NCBI RefSeq assembly: GCF_006442315.1
Contig: NZ_VFVY01000008.1
Location: 1-64,000, forward strand
Direction: 5' to 3'
Source of the DNA: Mesorhizobium sp. B2-3-4
GTDB taxonomy: Bacteria > Pseudomonadota > Alphaproteobacteria > Rhizobiales > Rhizobiaceae
DNA length: 64,000 bases
The notes under the pieces: model-generated
Told to the model about the DNA's origin: nothing
Databases searched by the model: none
The model's input: only the letters and a program-made list of their open reading frames with translations
Translations under genes and position numbers: made by a program
Part shown: positions 49,062 to 58,573 of the stretch, piece by piece
Position numbering within the stretch: the first letter of the stretch is position 1
How the letters are laid out: the number at the start of each line of letters is the position of its first letter

Positions 49062-50627
49062 CTACTGCCTATTGCATGCTGCCTTGCCGACATGTCCGAC
49101 GACACCGGCCTGCGTCAATTCCGAGAGCGCCAATGACTGGTCGAGATGTTCGGCCCGCCAGGCCAGCAGCCTTTCGGCGAATTCCAGGCGGGTTGAAATA
49201 TGTGCCGGGCTGCGAGCGAGGTTTTTCAGTTCGCCAGGATCGGCCTCCATGTCGAAGAGCAAGGGCGGCAGGCCACCGCCAAAATGCACATATTTGAATT
49301 TCTTGGTGCGGATGACAGCGAGGTTGCACTGGCGCGAGGCAAGGCCGAAATGCCGTTCGGCTTCCCCGTCCGCTATCGAGCGGAAGTCGAATTCCCAATG
49401 CGCGGCATCGCGCCAGGCGGCGGGGGTTCCACCGCTCAGGAACGGTTTCAATGAGCACCCGTCGAGATGCTGTTCGGGAGCCTCGCCGAGCAGGTCGATG
49501 AGCGTCGGCAAAATGTCCACCGCCTCGGTGAAGCGATCGACGGCGCTGCCGGCGGCCTTGCGGTGGCGTGGATCGCGGATGATCAGCGGGATATGGTAGC
49601 TGCCGTCGAAGTAGCCGCCCTTGCCCAGCATGAAATGGTCGCCCATTATTTCGGCGTGGTCGGAGGTCAGCACGACAATGGTGTCATTCCACGCGCCGTT
49701 GGTTTTCAGCGCCTGCCAGAGGCGGCCAAGCTGCGCGTCTACCTCGGAGATCATTCCATAATAGGTTGCCCGGATCTGGCGGAAATCATCCTCGCTCCAG
49801 TCATGGACCTTGCCCGTCGCGCCAGGGATGAATTTGGCGCGTTTTTGCCGGCCAAGATCATAGGCGACATAAGGGTGGCCCTGAGACTCGGCGCGCCAGC
49901 TTTCCGCGCGATGGAAAGCCGGACCGTCCGCCGGATCGTATTGGGTGTTGTACGGTTCCGGTACGATGAAGGGTGGATGCGGGCTGAGGAAGGAAAGATG
50001 CGCAAACCATGGCGTGGCGTCGTCCTGCTCGCCCAGCCAGCGGATGAATTCGCCGGCAAGGAACGCCGTCGGCGTCTGGTCTTTCGAATAGACGGGCGGT
50101 GCTTCAGTCACCGCGCCATCCACCTCGCTCGCGGGGCGATGGATGTCGGGAAATCCCGCGCCGGCATCGACGCCCTGCTGCTTCAGCCAGGACAGCCACT
50201 GCTTCTGATGTTCAGGCAGCAATTGTCGTACGGTGAAACCGGGCAGCACGCCTTCATAGCTGCGCAGTCGCGGGTCGGCAGGCGCGAGCTGGCGCGGGTC
50301 CAGCGACACGTCGGTATAGCCGAACAAGGTCGGATCGTAGCCGAGGCCGCGCGCGGCAAGCGCGATGTTGCCGTGGCGGGCATCGAGCGGCGTGCCGTTG
50401 CGGCAGACACGATTGTTCATCTGGTACAGGCCGGTGTAGAGGCAGGCGCGCGCCGGCGAGCAAGGCGCCGCGCCGCCATAGTGGCGCTTGAACAGCACGC
50501 CTTCGGCGGCCAGCGCATCGGCATTCGGCGTCCTCACCTGGGGATGGCCGGCGACGGACAGGCAGTCGCCGCGCCACTGGTCGCAAGTTATGAGGAGGAC
50601 ATTGGGCCGCCTGCCTTTTCCTGTCAT
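49062..50627 (-). CDS. Sulfatase-superfamily hydrolase, phosphonate monoester hydrolase-like
   Basis: A 521-aa alkaline-phosphatase-superfamily enzyme. The formylglycine-type motif CxPxR is present as CSPAR (Cys56, to be modified), with metal ligands in [11 protein letters not shown] and [17 protein letters not shown]. The segments [33 protein letters not shown] and [11 protein letters not shown] closely follow the layout of Rhizobium phosphonate monoester hydrolase, so that or a related arylsulfatase or phosphodiesterase activity is likely. The start is 50627 (MTGKGRRPN). There is no signal peptide, so it is probably cytoplasmic. No formylglycine-generating enzyme gene is nearby. Confidence 0.85.
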   Translation of the reverse strand: MTGKGRRPNVLLITCDQWRGDCLSVAGHPQVRTPNADALAAEGVLFKRHYGGAAPCSPARACLYTGLYQMNNRVCRNGTPLDARHGNIALAARGLGYDPTLFGYTDVSLDPRQLAPADPRLRSYEGVLPGFTVRQLLPEHQKQWLSWLKQQGVDAGAGFPDIHRPASEVDGAVTEAPPVYSKDQTPTAFLAGEFIRWLGEQDDATPWFAHLSFLSPHPPFIVPEPYNTQYDPADGPAFHRAESWRAESQGHPYVAYDLGRQKRAKFIPGATGKVHDWSEDDFRQIRATYYGMISEVDAQLGRLWQALKTNGAWNDTIVVLTSDHAEIMGDHFMLGKGGYFDGSYHIPLIIRDPRHRKAAGSAVDRFTEAVDILPTLIDLLGEAPEQHLDGCSLKPFLSGGTPAAWRDAAHWEFDFRSIADGEAERHFGLASRQCNLAVIRTKKFKYVHFGGGLPPLLFDMEADPGELKNLARSPAHISTRLEFAERLLAWRAEHLDQSLALSELTQAGVVGHVGKAACNRQ

Positions 50628-50711
50628 GTGCGCTACCCCTCGCCAGCCATGTCGAATGCGCACATGGAACCGATTCCCTGAACCGCGCAAGACTGTGCCT
50701 GTTGGCTATTG

Positions 50712-50738
50712 GTGAACGAATCTCTTTTCATCGTTCAC
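50712..50738. promoter_or_regulatory. Inverted repeat upstream of the dioxygenase operon
   Basis: Arms GTGAACGA (50712-50719) and TCGTTCAC (50731-50738) are perfect and separated by 11 nt. It lies in the 224-nt divergent gap, 113 nt before the dioxygenase start. It is a probable operator. No cognate regulator gene is in the window. Confidence 0.65.
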
Positions 50739-50851
50739 TTTTAGAGCACAGTCCATTCTGTGTTTACCGCCTTTGCCGCGATCTGTCGTATCCTCATATT
50801 GGCGTGGACAGCGGCAAGGGCCGCACAAACACGAAGGGAAGGAGCAGGATC

Positions 50852-51784
50852 ATGCTCGACCAGATCAAGGGGCTGCATCACGTCACCTCAATGGCCAGCA
50901 ATGCGCGCCGGAACAATGATTTCTTTACCCACAAGCTCGGCCTGCGCCGGGTCAAGAAGACGGTCAATTTCGACGCGCCCGATGTTTATCATCTCTATTA
51001 TGCCGACGAGGTCGGCACGCCGGGCTCGGTGATGACCTACTTTCCGTTCCCCAATATCGGCAAGGGCCGTCCCGGCGTCGGCGAGGTCGGCACCACGGTC
51101 TATTCGGTGCCGGACGGCACACTGAGCTATTGGGAAAAGCGCTTTGCCGATGAAGGCGTCTCCGATGTCGCACGCGAGGAGGCTTTCGGCCAGAAGCGGC
51201 TGCGGTTCGTCGGTCCGGACGGTGACGGTTTCGCGCTCGTCGAAGACAAGGCGGACAGTCGTGCGCCTTGGGTGAAGGGCGGCGTCCCCGCCGACGAAGC
51301 GATCCGCGGCTTTCACTCGGTTTCGCTGAGGCTGAAGGATGGCGGCGCCACCGAGGAGCTGTTGAAGTTCATGGGCTACGAGGAGGTCGACAAGTCGGGC
51401 AATGTCAGGCGGCTGGCGGTGAAGAACGGCAACGGCGCGGATGTCGTCGACATTGAATCGCTGCCGAGCGCGCGCTTTGCCGATCTCGGCGCAGGTTCAG
51501 TCCACCACGTCGCCTTCGCCGTTGAAAATCGCGCCAAGCAGCTCGAAGTGCGCAAGGCACTGATCGATACGGGCTACGGCGTCACGCCGGTGATCGACCG
51601 CGACTATTTCTGGGCGATCTATTTCCGCACGCCCGGCGGCGTGCTGTTCGAGGTCGCCACGAACGAGCCTGGCTTCGACCGTGACGAGGACACCGCGCAT
51701 CTGGGCGAGGCGCTGAAGCTGCCGATGCAGCATCAGCACTTGCGGCCCTATCTCGAACAGCATCTGCAGAAGCTCGAGGGCTGA
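50852..51784 (+). CDS. VOC ring-cleaving dioxygenase (MhqO-like)
   Basis: A 310-aa two-module VOC protein. Module 1 starts IKGLHHVTSMASNARRNNDF and module 2 starts IRGFHSVSLRLKD. Metal-ligand positions are visible as the His in GLHHVT, the His in SVHHVAFAV and the Glu in GGVLFEVATNEPG. Family members such as Bacillus MhqO protect against quinones and are annotated as hydroquinone or ring-cleaving dioxygenases. The start at 50852 follows AAGGAGCAGG. It is first in a three-gene operon with an esterase and a GNAT-like protein. Confidence 0.9.
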   Translation: MLDQIKGLHHVTSMASNARRNNDFFTHKLGLRRVKKTVNFDAPDVYHLYYADEVGTPGSVMTYFPFPNIGKGRPGVGEVGTTVYSVPDGTLSYWEKRFADEGVSDVAREEAFGQKRLRFVGPDGDGFALVEDKADSRAPWVKGGVPADEAIRGFHSVSLRLKDGGATEELLKFMGYEEVDKSGNVRRLAVKNGNGADVVDIESLPSARFADLGAGSVHHVAFAVENRAKQLEVRKALIDTGYGVTPVIDRDYFWAIYFRTPGGVLFEVATNEPGFDRDEDTAHLGEALKLPMQHQHLRPYLEQHLQKLEG

Positions 51785-51788
51785 GGCG

Positions 51789-52409
51789 ATGAGCAAGGAC
51801 GCCTACACCCACAAGGTGCTGCCCGGACCGCCGGGCGGCCCGTTGCTCTTCGTCTTCCACGGCACGGGCGGCGACGAGAGCCAGCTTGTCTCGCTGGGGC
51901 GCGATCTCGCGCCCCAGGCCACGATTGTCTCGCCGCGCGGCGATGTTTCCGAGTACGGTGCCGCGCGTTTCTTCCGCCGTACCGGCGAGGGCGTCTATGA
52001 CATGGACGACCTCGCACGGGCGACCGGGAAGATGGCGGGATTCGTCAAGGCGCATGTCGCGGCGGCGAAGCCGTCGGCGGTTTATGGCCTTGGCTATTCC
52101 AACGGCGCCAACATACTGGCCTCGCTGATCTTCGAGGCGCCTGACCTGTTTGACGCCACGGTGCTGATGCATCCGCTGATCCCGTTCGAACCGCGGGTGA
52201 ATGGCAGCCTCGCCGGCCATCCAATCCTGGTGACGGCGGGCAAGCGTGACCCGATCTGTCCACCGAACCTGACGGCGCGGCTCGAAGCCTATTTGCGTGC
52301 CGACGGCGCCGATGTCACAGTGGAATGGCATGAAGGCGGGCACGAGGTGCGGCCAAACGAAATCGAGGCGGCGCGGCGGCTTTTCGCCGGCGCCGTGCAA
52401 GGAGCTTAG
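51789..52409 (+). CDS. Alpha/beta hydrolase, phospholipase/carboxylesterase type (MhqD-like)
   Basis: A 206-aa esterase. The oxyanion-side motif is LLFVFHGTGGDES, the nucleophile elbow is GLGYSNGANI (Ser about 103), the Asp is in AGKRDPICPP and the His in WHEGGHEV. It resembles Bacillus MhqD, encoded beside MhqO in quinone-stress operons. The start is 4 nt after the dioxygenase stop, so the two are translationally close. The natural substrate is unknown. Confidence 0.9.
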   Translation: MSKDAYTHKVLPGPPGGPLLFVFHGTGGDESQLVSLGRDLAPQATIVSPRGDVSEYGAARFFRRTGEGVYDMDDLARATGKMAGFVKAHVAAAKPSAVYGLGYSNGANILASLIFEAPDLFDATVLMHPLIPFEPRVNGSLAGHPILVTAGKRDPICPPNLTARLEAYLRADGADVTVEWHEGGHEVRPNEIEAARRLFAGAVQGA

Positions 52410-52411
52410 CG

Positions 52412-52711
52412 ATGCCCGACCAACTGCCTGAGATCGAACTCGAAGATCGCGGCTCCAAGGGCCGCTATGTCCTGCGCGGCCCCGGTGGCGCCGAGGCCGA
52501 AATGACCTTCACCAAGATCGGCGAGCACCAGCTCATCATCGATCACACGGAGGTGCCTGACGCGTTTCGGGGCCAGGGTGCCGGGCTTCGGCTCGTCACC
52601 CGCGCCGTCGAGGACGCGCGGGCAGCGGGCAAGAAGATCATCCCGCTCTGCCCGTTCGCCAACGCGCAGTTCCGCCGTCATCCGGAATGGGCCGATGTGC
52701 TGAAGCAGTAA
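52412..52711 (+). CDS. GNAT-like N-acetyltransferase (YjdJ type), 99 aa
   Basis: A 99-aa compact acetyltransferase of the Gcn5-related GCN5_ST/YjdJ group. The acetyl-CoA loop is FRGQGAGLRLVTRAVEDARA and the terminal motif IIPLCPFANAQFRRHPEW is diagnostic. The start is 2 nt after the esterase stop, making it the third gene of the operon. The substrate is unknown. Confidence 0.88.
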   Translation: MPDQLPEIELEDRGSKGRYVLRGPGGAEAEMTFTKIGEHQLIIDHTEVPDAFRGQGAGLRLVTRAVEDARAAGKKIIPLCPFANAQFRRHPEWADVLKQ

Positions 52712-52811
52712 GCAGGCGCATCGTCGATCGGAAGGGTGAGGGCTTTGTCATTTGCCCCGGCGGCACATCTTGCCTAGATATGATATATCGCCGTGCCGAC
52801 AAACCAACTGA

Positions 52812-53882
52812 ATGATCCCCCCGATGACCGAAACAGACCTCGTCCCCGTCTTTGACGGCCACAACGACACGCTGCTGCGTCTCCATCAGTCGAAAGACAA
52901 AGACGTCGAGAAGCTGTTCATTGAAGGGAAATCGGGCGGCCATATCGACCTGCCGCGCGCGAAGGCCGGTGGCTTTGCCGGCGGCATGTTCGCCATCTTC
53001 CCGCCGCCGGTGGAGAAAGCACGGCGCAGCGCCGTGCCCTCGGCGCCAAGCGACAGCGAGCCCTTGCCGCCCGAGGTACCGCGCGCCGATGCGCTCAATT
53101 CGACGATCGCGATGGCCTCCATCCTGTTTCGGCTGGAACGGGCCGGAGCGCTGGCCGTTTGCCGCAGTGCCGGCGATGTTCGCGCCGCCATGGCGCGAGG
53201 CACGGTCGCCGCGGTGTTCCACATCGAGGGTGTGGAGGCGATCGATCCCGAACTCACCATGCTCGACGTGCTGCATGCCGCGGGCCTGCGTTCGCTCGGT
53301 ATCGTCTGGAGCCGGCCGAATGCGTTCGGCCACGGCGTGCCGTTCCGCTTTCCGTCCTCGCCCGATACAGGGCCCGGCCTGACCGACGCGGGCAAGGCGC
53401 TGGTCAAGGCGTGCAATGAGTTGAAGATCATGATCGACCTCTCGCATCTCAACGAGAAGGGCTTTCGCGACGTCGCTGAAATCAGCGATGCGCCGCTGGT
53501 CGCGACACACTCCAACGTGCATGCCATCTGCGGACATTCGCGCAACCTCACCGACTGGCAGCTCGGCGCGATCCGCGAGTCGGGCGGCATGGTGGGGCTG
53601 AACTTCGCCACCGGCTTCCTGCGCGAGGATGGGCGAATGAATGCCGATACCAGCCTCGACATCATGGTGCGTCACGTCGATTCGCTGCTGCAGGCGCTGG
53701 GCGAGGACGGCGTCGGTCTCGGTTCCGATTTCGACGGCGCCATGATCCCGGCCGTCATCGGCGACGTCGCCGGCCTGCCCAAGCTCATCGACGCGCTGGC
53801 GGCGCGTGGCTTCGGCCGCGCGCTGATCGAGAAAATCGCCTACCGCAACTGGCTGAACATGCTGGAGCGCACGATCGGCTGA
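52812..53882 (+). CDS. Membrane dipeptidase (renal dipeptidase family)
   Basis: A 356-aa zinc peptidase of family M19. Ligand motifs are VFDGHNDTLLRL (first His and Asp), the bridging Glu in VFHIEGVEAIDP, and His in VATHSNVHAICGHSRN, with the C-terminal GLGSDFDGA. It hydrolyses dipeptides, including D-residue ones in characterised cases. ATG 52812 or 52824 could start it. It lies on the plus strand just before the amine cluster and may not belong to it functionally. Stops with the next gene are 5 nt apart, convergent. Confidence 0.92.
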   Translation: MIPPMTETDLVPVFDGHNDTLLRLHQSKDKDVEKLFIEGKSGGHIDLPRAKAGGFAGGMFAIFPPPVEKARRSAVPSAPSDSEPLPPEVPRADALNSTIAMASILFRLERAGALAVCRSAGDVRAAMARGTVAAVFHIEGVEAIDPELTMLDVLHAAGLRSLGIVWSRPNAFGHGVPFRFPSSPDTGPGLTDAGKALVKACNELKIMIDLSHLNEKGFRDVAEISDAPLVATHSNVHAICGHSRNLTDWQLGAIRESGGMVGLNFATGFLREDGRMNADTSLDIMVRHVDSLLQALGEDGVGLGSDFDGAMIPAVIGDVAGLPKLIDALAARGFGRALIEKIAYRNWLNMLERTIG

Positions 53883-53887
53883 GCCAG

Positions 53888-54136
53888 CTACGTGTCGTAG
53901 CCCATCCGTTTCAGCCAGTCCTTGCCGACGCCACGGTCGCGGATGATCGGCAATGGGTTTTCAGAATCGAGCCTGGCGCAGATGCGGTAGACTTCCAGCG
54001 TCTCGGCGCTCATCTCTTCGCGCTTGTAGAAGAACATGGCGGCCGCGTAGCGTGTACGGCCCGACCATTTTTCGCCGAGCGGCGTGTTGACCAGCTCCCA
54101 CTGTTCGGCGGCTTCGCCTTGCGCGTCTTCGGCCAT
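53888..54136 (-). CDS. 82-aa partner of the GcvT-like gene
   Basis: An 82-aa soluble protein (ELVNTPLGEKWSGRTRYAAA, then MFFYKREEMSAETLEVYRIC, ending RDRGVGKDWLKRMGYDT). I know no family name. It starts 2 nt after the GcvT-like stop, so it is translationally coupled and probably works with it. It has no membrane segment. It is the last gene of the four-gene minus-strand operon. Confidence 0.75.
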   Translation of the reverse strand: MAEDAQGEAAEQWELVNTPLGEKWSGRTRYAAAMFFYKREEMSAETLEVYRICARLDSENPLPIIRDRGVGKDWLKRMGYDT

Positions 54137-54138
54137 TC

Positions 54139-55398
54139 TCAGAAATCCGCCGGCGGATTTGACGTGCGGCGGTCGAGTTTGATGAAGGGCCGCTGCACAA
54201 CCTTTGCCCGTTTCATCAGCTTCTGGTACTGCAGTTCGCGCATGGCGTAGATCTCGACCCAGAGGTCCTCCACCACTGTATCACCATAGGGTCGCACCAG
54301 CGAGGCGATGGCGATGTTGCGCTTGGCCATGGGCGACCACATGGCGGCGCTGACGAGGCCGACTTCCTGGCTCTTCTTGTGGTAGACAATGGCATGCTCG
54401 GCCGGGATGTTGCCTTCGATCTCCAGGCCGACCAGCACATGGCGCAGCTTGCGTTTGGCCCTTGCTTCGAGGATGGCACGGCGGCCGTTGAAATGGCCCT
54501 TGTCCAGATCGATCATGAAGCCGAGCCCGATCTCGTCGGGCATGCGCGGGCGGTCGGCGCGGATGGCGTGTTCGGCGGTGGTGAAATCGGCATTGGCGAC
54601 GATCAGCCCGGCCTCGAGACGGGCGCGGTTGAGCGCGGTGTAGCCGATAGCCCTGATGCCGCGCAGTTCGCCCGCCGTCATGAGGCGGTCCCAGAGGCTC
54701 AGCGCCATGTCTGCTGCAACGAACAATTCGTAGCCGAGATCGCCGGTGAAGCCGGTGCGTGAAATGACGACCGTGCCGCCGTCATGCGGGAACTCGGCGA
54801 GGTCGAATATTTTCAGCTTCTCGACGCCGGCAAAACCGGCATCGCGCAGCACGGCGAAGGAGGTGGGGCCCTGCAAGGCGAGCCCGGCCACCGCCTCGGT
54901 TTCCTCCTCGACGGTGACGTTGAAACCGATGGCGCTGTCGAGCAGCCACGGCAGATGCCGTTCCTGCGAGCACAAGCGGAAGCGTGTCGGTGAGAGCCGG
55001 AACAGCGTACCGTCGTCGAGGACGAAGCCTTCATCGTCGCACCATGCCGTGTAGTGGACACGCCCCGGTTTCAGCCTGGTCACATCGCGCAAGGTGACAC
55101 GGTCGAGGAAGGCTTCGGCGTCCGGGCCTTCGATCCGGTATTTGGTCATCGGCGAGATGTCGAACACAGCCGCCTGGCTGCGGATGGCGAAATATTCGAG
55201 CTCTTCGTCCCAGAGCGAATGCGGTGCCCGGTAGCCTGCCCAATTGTACCAGTCCTGGGTCTTGGCCAGCGCGTCGAGGCGCGGCTGGAAGGGCGTGCCG
55301 AGACGCAGCGTGCGGAAATGGCCTTGCGCCGCGATGCGGGAGGCCGCGATAGGGTCTGGTGTCTTCGCGAGTGGCGTTTTCCTGGTTGCCTGGGCCAT
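54139..55398 (-). CDS. GcvT-like aminomethyltransferase family protein
   Basis: A 419-aa folate-dependent enzyme of the GcvT/DmdA group. Motifs are [56 protein letters not shown] and [14 protein letters not shown]. GcvT relatives transfer a methyl or methylene group to tetrahydrofolate from glycine, dimethylglycine, sarcosine or DMSP. The other glycine-cleavage genes (gcvH, gcvP) are absent, and the neighbours are FAD oxidoreductases, so demethylation of an N-methylated substrate is more likely than glycine cleavage. It starts 3 nt after the preceding gene's stop. Confidence 0.88.
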   Translation of the reverse strand: MAQATRKTPLAKTPDPIAASRIAAQGHFRTLRLGTPFQPRLDALAKTQDWYNWAGYRAPHSLWDEELEYFAIRSQAAVFDISPMTKYRIEGPDAEAFLDRVTLRDVTRLKPGRVHYTAWCDDEGFVLDDGTLFRLSPTRFRLCSQERHLPWLLDSAIGFNVTVEEETEAVAGLALQGPTSFAVLRDAGFAGVEKLKIFDLAEFPHDGGTVVISRTGFTGDLGYELFVAADMALSLWDRLMTAGELRGIRAIGYTALNRARLEAGLIVANADFTTAEHAIRADRPRMPDEIGLGFMIDLDKGHFNGRRAILEARAKRKLRHVLVGLEIEGNIPAEHAIVYHKKSQEVGLVSAAMWSPMAKRNIAIASLVRPYGDTVVEDLWVEIYAMRELQYQKLMKRAKVVQRPFIKLDRRTSNPPADF

Positions 55399-55401
55399 GG
55401 T

Positions 55402-56967
55402 CTACCCCTTCATCGCGATAATGCGCCGAGCCGCGTTGAGGCCGGGCGCGCCTGAGACACCACCGCCAGGATGCGAACCAGCGCCAGCGAGGAACAGGCC
55501 TTCAAGCGGCGTGCCGTAGCCGGACCAGCCCGAGACGGGGCGCGAAATCAGCATCTGGTCTGCCTGCAACTCGCCGTGATGCCAGTGGCCGCCCGGCATC
55601 CGATAGCGTTTCTCGATGTCGTCGGGTGTCAGAAGCTCGGCATGGACAACGCTCTTGCCGATGCCAGGCGCGTAGGCTTCAAGCTGCGCCATGATGGCCT
55701 CGAGGAATTTCGGCTTGCCCGCATCCCAGCCCGTCTTCAACTGATAGGGCGCGTATTGCACCACGGCCGACAGCACGCAGGCTCCATCAGGCGCCAGCGT
55801 AGGATCGGCAAGGCTGGGCAGCATGATCTCCACTACCGGTTCGGGTGAGAATTCGCCATATTTGGATGGATTGAAGGCGCGCTCGACATGGTCGGGCGAG
55901 GGCGCGATGACCAGCCGGCCCTTGTGGTCGACCGCATCGGCGCCGGTGAATTGCGGCGGCCGATCGAGCGCCAGATGAAGCTTGGCCGCATCGCCCTTCA
56001 TACGGATGTTTTTCACCTTGCGCAGGAAGCCGGTATCGATCTCGCGCGGTCCGACGAGGTCGAGGAAGGTCGTCGCCGGATTGATGGCGGAGACGATCGT
56101 CCTGGCGCGCAATTCCTCGCCATTGTCGAGTGTGACACCGACGGCGCGGCTTTTCTCGACAAGGATCCTTGCCACCGGCGCCGATGGGCGAATGGTGATG
56201 CCGGCCTTGTCGGCGGCAGCGCGGATGGCGGCGACCACTGCGCCCATACCGCCTTGGGGCTGCATCTGCGCGCCCGCCGCACCGCCGATCTCTCCGGCCA
56301 AACGATAATAGAGGCCGAGCAGCGATGTCGGCGAGCGCGGGCCGAGATGACTGCCAAGCGTGGCGTCGAAGGCGAGGAGGCCCTTCAGCCTGTTATCGGC
56401 AAGCTGTTCGTCGAGCAGGTCGGCTACGTTCATCAAGAGGACGCGCAGGAAGTCGCGCATGTCTTCCTTGCCGAGTTTCTTCAGCGCCAGTGCGGTCTGG
56501 CCGAGCGAAGCGGTCTCAAGCAGCGACATGCCGCCGAGATCGGGCGGGCGTCGCGAGAGGAACGGTTTCAATATGCCGGCATAGCGCAGCAGTTGCGCGC
56601 GCAATTCCTTCCAGGCCGATTGCTCGGCGGGGCTGGCGCCGGTCAGCACCTCGCCATAGGCGCCATGCAGGACGAGTGCCGGGCCGTCCTTCGACAGCGC
56701 CACCGAGGGCAGGAAATCGGCGCGGGCAAATCGCAGCCCGTGCTTTTCCAGCTCCAGCGTCTTCACCACATCGGGGTGCAGACGGTTCAGCACATGGGCG
56801 ATCGAGGAGACGCGAAAGCCGGGCGCGAATTCCTCGGTGCGCGCCGCGCCGCCGACCTCGCCGCCGGCTTCCAGCACAAGCACCTTGCGGCCGGCCTTGG
56901 CGAGCGTCGCCGCCGCGACAAGCCCGTTGTGGCCGCCGCCGATGACGATTGCATCAAATGACGTCAT
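55402..56967 (-). CDS. FAD-dependent oxidoreductase, PYROXD2/phytoene desaturase-like (copy A)
   Basis: A 521-aa flavoprotein. The dinucleotide-binding motif is AIVIGGGHNGLVAAATLAKA (residues 6-25), followed by LEAGGEVGGAARTEEF. The C-terminal FAD motif is GLFLAGAGSHPGGGVSGAPG. The CrtI/PYROXD2 fold suggests oxidation of a C-N or C-C bond, substrate unknown. Its start overlaps the end of copy B by 14 nt, so the two are co-translated and may form a heteromer. Confidence 0.9.
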   Translation of the reverse strand: MTSFDAIVIGGGHNGLVAAATLAKAGRKVLVLEAGGEVGGAARTEEFAPGFRVSSIAHVLNRLHPDVVKTLELEKHGLRFARADFLPSVALSKDGPALVLHGAYGEVLTGASPAEQSAWKELRAQLLRYAGILKPFLSRRPPDLGGMSLLETASLGQTALALKKLGKEDMRDFLRVLLMNVADLLDEQLADNRLKGLLAFDATLGSHLGPRSPTSLLGLYYRLAGEIGGAAGAQMQPQGGMGAVVAAIRAAADKAGITIRPSAPVARILVEKSRAVGVTLDNGEELRARTIVSAINPATTFLDLVGPREIDTGFLRKVKNIRMKGDAAKLHLALDRPPQFTGADAVDHKGRLVIAPSPDHVERAFNPSKYGEFSPEPVVEIMLPSLADPTLAPDGACVLSAVVQYAPYQLKTGWDAGKPKFLEAIMAQLEAYAPGIGKSVVHAELLTPDDIEKRYRMPGGHWHHGELQADQMLISRPVSGWSGYGTPLEGLFLAGAGSHPGGGVSGAPGLNAARRIIAMKG

Positions 56968-58573
56968 GGGCCGGGCTCATATGCTGATGGGATTTGGCAA
57001 GATCGCGCAGGATTTCAGCCGCGGCGTTGCGGCCGGGCGCGCCCATGACGCCGCCACCGGGATGGGTCGAGGAGCCGCACATATAGAGGCCGCCGACCGG
57101 CGAGCGGTACTGCGCGTAGCCCGGCACCGGGCGGTTAAACAGAAGCTGGTCGAAGGTGAGTTCACCCTGGAAGATATTGCCTTCGGTCAAACCGACCTCG
57201 GCCTCGATCTCGCGCGGCGTGCGTACTTCCATATGGACGATGCGATCGCGAAAGCCCGGCGAATACTCAGCGATCTGTGAGATCACGCTCTCGGCAAAAC
57301 CGTCGCGATCGGCGTCGGTCCAGTCGCGGCCGTTCACCTTGGGTGGCGCGTATTGAACGAAACAACTCATGAAGTGTTTTCCCGGCGGCGCCATGGTCGG
57401 ATCGAGCGTTGTCGGGATGACCATGTCGAGGAAAGGATCGGCGGACCAGCGGCCGGCCTTCCAGTCGTCATAGGCGCGTTCCATGCGCTCCATGGAATCG
57501 GTGAAATGCATGTCGCCGCGATAGACGGGCGAGTCCTTCGGCAGCGCCGGGAATTCCGGCAGCGAATCGAGCGCGATGTTGACCTTGCCGGAGGAACCGC
57601 GAATCTTGAAGTTCTTCACCCGGCGCAGGAAGATGTCGGGCAGTTCCTTCTCCTCGACCAGCTTCAGGAAGGTGCGTTTCACGTCGGCATTGGAAACGAC
57701 CAGCTTGCCGTAGATCTCCTCGCCGCCGGTCAGCACCACGCCCTTGGCCTTGCCTCGGCTCACCAGAACATGGTCGACCTCCGCGCCCGTGCGGATGGTG
57801 CCGCCCGAAGCCTTGAAGGATGTGGCCAGCGCCCTGGTCACCGCCCCCATGCCGCCGCGCGCATAGCCCCAGGCGCCGACCGAGCCGTCGACCTCGCCCA
57901 TATAGTGGTGCAGCAGCACATAGGCCGTGCCGGGCGACATCGGCCCGAGCGCGGTGCCTATGATGCCGGACAGCGCGAAGTTCGCCTTGATGACATCGGT
58001 CTCGAAATATTCGTCGAGGAATTCCGAGATCGACATCGTCCAGAAGCGCAATGTGAGCGCCATTTCCTCCGCCGACAGTCCGGCGAATTTCTTGCCGAGA
58101 TAAAGCAACTCGCCGAGATCGCGGGGCTTGAAGCTTGTCGGGTCCGGCGCGGTGCGCATCAGCAGCGGCTGGATGAAGCGGCACTGGCGGGTCACGTCGC
58201 GGGCGTAGCGGTCATAGGCCTCGGCATCGCGCTTCGAAAAACGGGCGAACTCGCGCCGGTGTGCATCGTGGTCGCGGTAGTTGGCGAGGTAGTCGCCATC
58301 GCTGGTGAACACCGCGCCGCCTTCGTAGGAGATGACCTGCAGACCGAAGCGCGGCAGTTCGAGGTCGCGCATGATCTCGGGCCTGAACAGCGAGCAGACA
58401 TAGGAGCAGTTGGAGTAGAGGAAGCCCGGCGTCAGCTCCCTAGATGTGGCAGCGCCGCCGACCCAGTCGTTCTTCTCGACCACAAGCACGTCGAGCCCGG
58501 CGCGCTGGAGGTAGCAGGCGTTGACCAATCCATTGTGGCCGCCACCGATGATGATCGCATCCCAAGCCTTCAT
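56954..58573 (-). CDS. FAD-dependent oxidoreductase, PYROXD2/phytoene desaturase-like (copy B)
   Basis: A 539-aa paralogue of copy A. The N-terminal FAD site is AIIIGGGHNGLVNACYLQRA, then VVEKNDWVGGAATSRELTPG, and the C-terminal motif is GLYMCGSSTHPGGGVMGAPG. It shares layout with copy A but differs clearly in the middle (ALGPMSPGTAYVLLHHYMGE). The start is 58573 (MKAWDAIII). A 17-codon extension upstream is not supported. It heads the minus-strand operon copy B, copy A, GcvT-like, 82-aa gene. Confidence 0.9.
   Translation of the reverse strand: MKAWDAIIIGGGHNGLVNACYLQRAGLDVLVVEKNDWVGGAATSRELTPGFLYSNCSYVCSLFRPEIMRDLELPRFGLQVISYEGGAVFTSDGDYLANYRDHDAHRREFARFSKRDAEAYDRYARDVTRQCRFIQPLLMRTAPDPTSFKPRDLGELLYLGKKFAGLSAEEMALTLRFWTMSISEFLDEYFETDVIKANFALSGIIGTALGPMSPGTAYVLLHHYMGEVDGSVGAWGYARGGMGAVTRALATSFKASGGTIRTGAEVDHVLVSRGKAKGVVLTGGEEIYGKLVVSNADVKRTFLKLVEEKELPDIFLRRVKNFKIRGSSGKVNIALDSLPEFPALPKDSPVYRGDMHFTDSMERMERAYDDWKAGRWSADPFLDMVIPTTLDPTMAPPGKHFMSCFVQYAPPKVNGRDWTDADRDGFAESVISQIAEYSPGFRDRIVHMEVRTPREIEAEVGLTEGNIFQGELTFDQLLFNRPVPGYAQYRSPVGGLYMCGSSTHPGGGVMGAPGRNAAAEILRDLAKSHQHMSPAHDVI

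Noticed and set aside
54139..55398. GcvT of the glycine cleavage system with an upstream glycine riboswitch
   Set aside because: gcvH and gcvP are absent, and the gene starts 3 nt after the preceding gene with no leader for a riboswitch.
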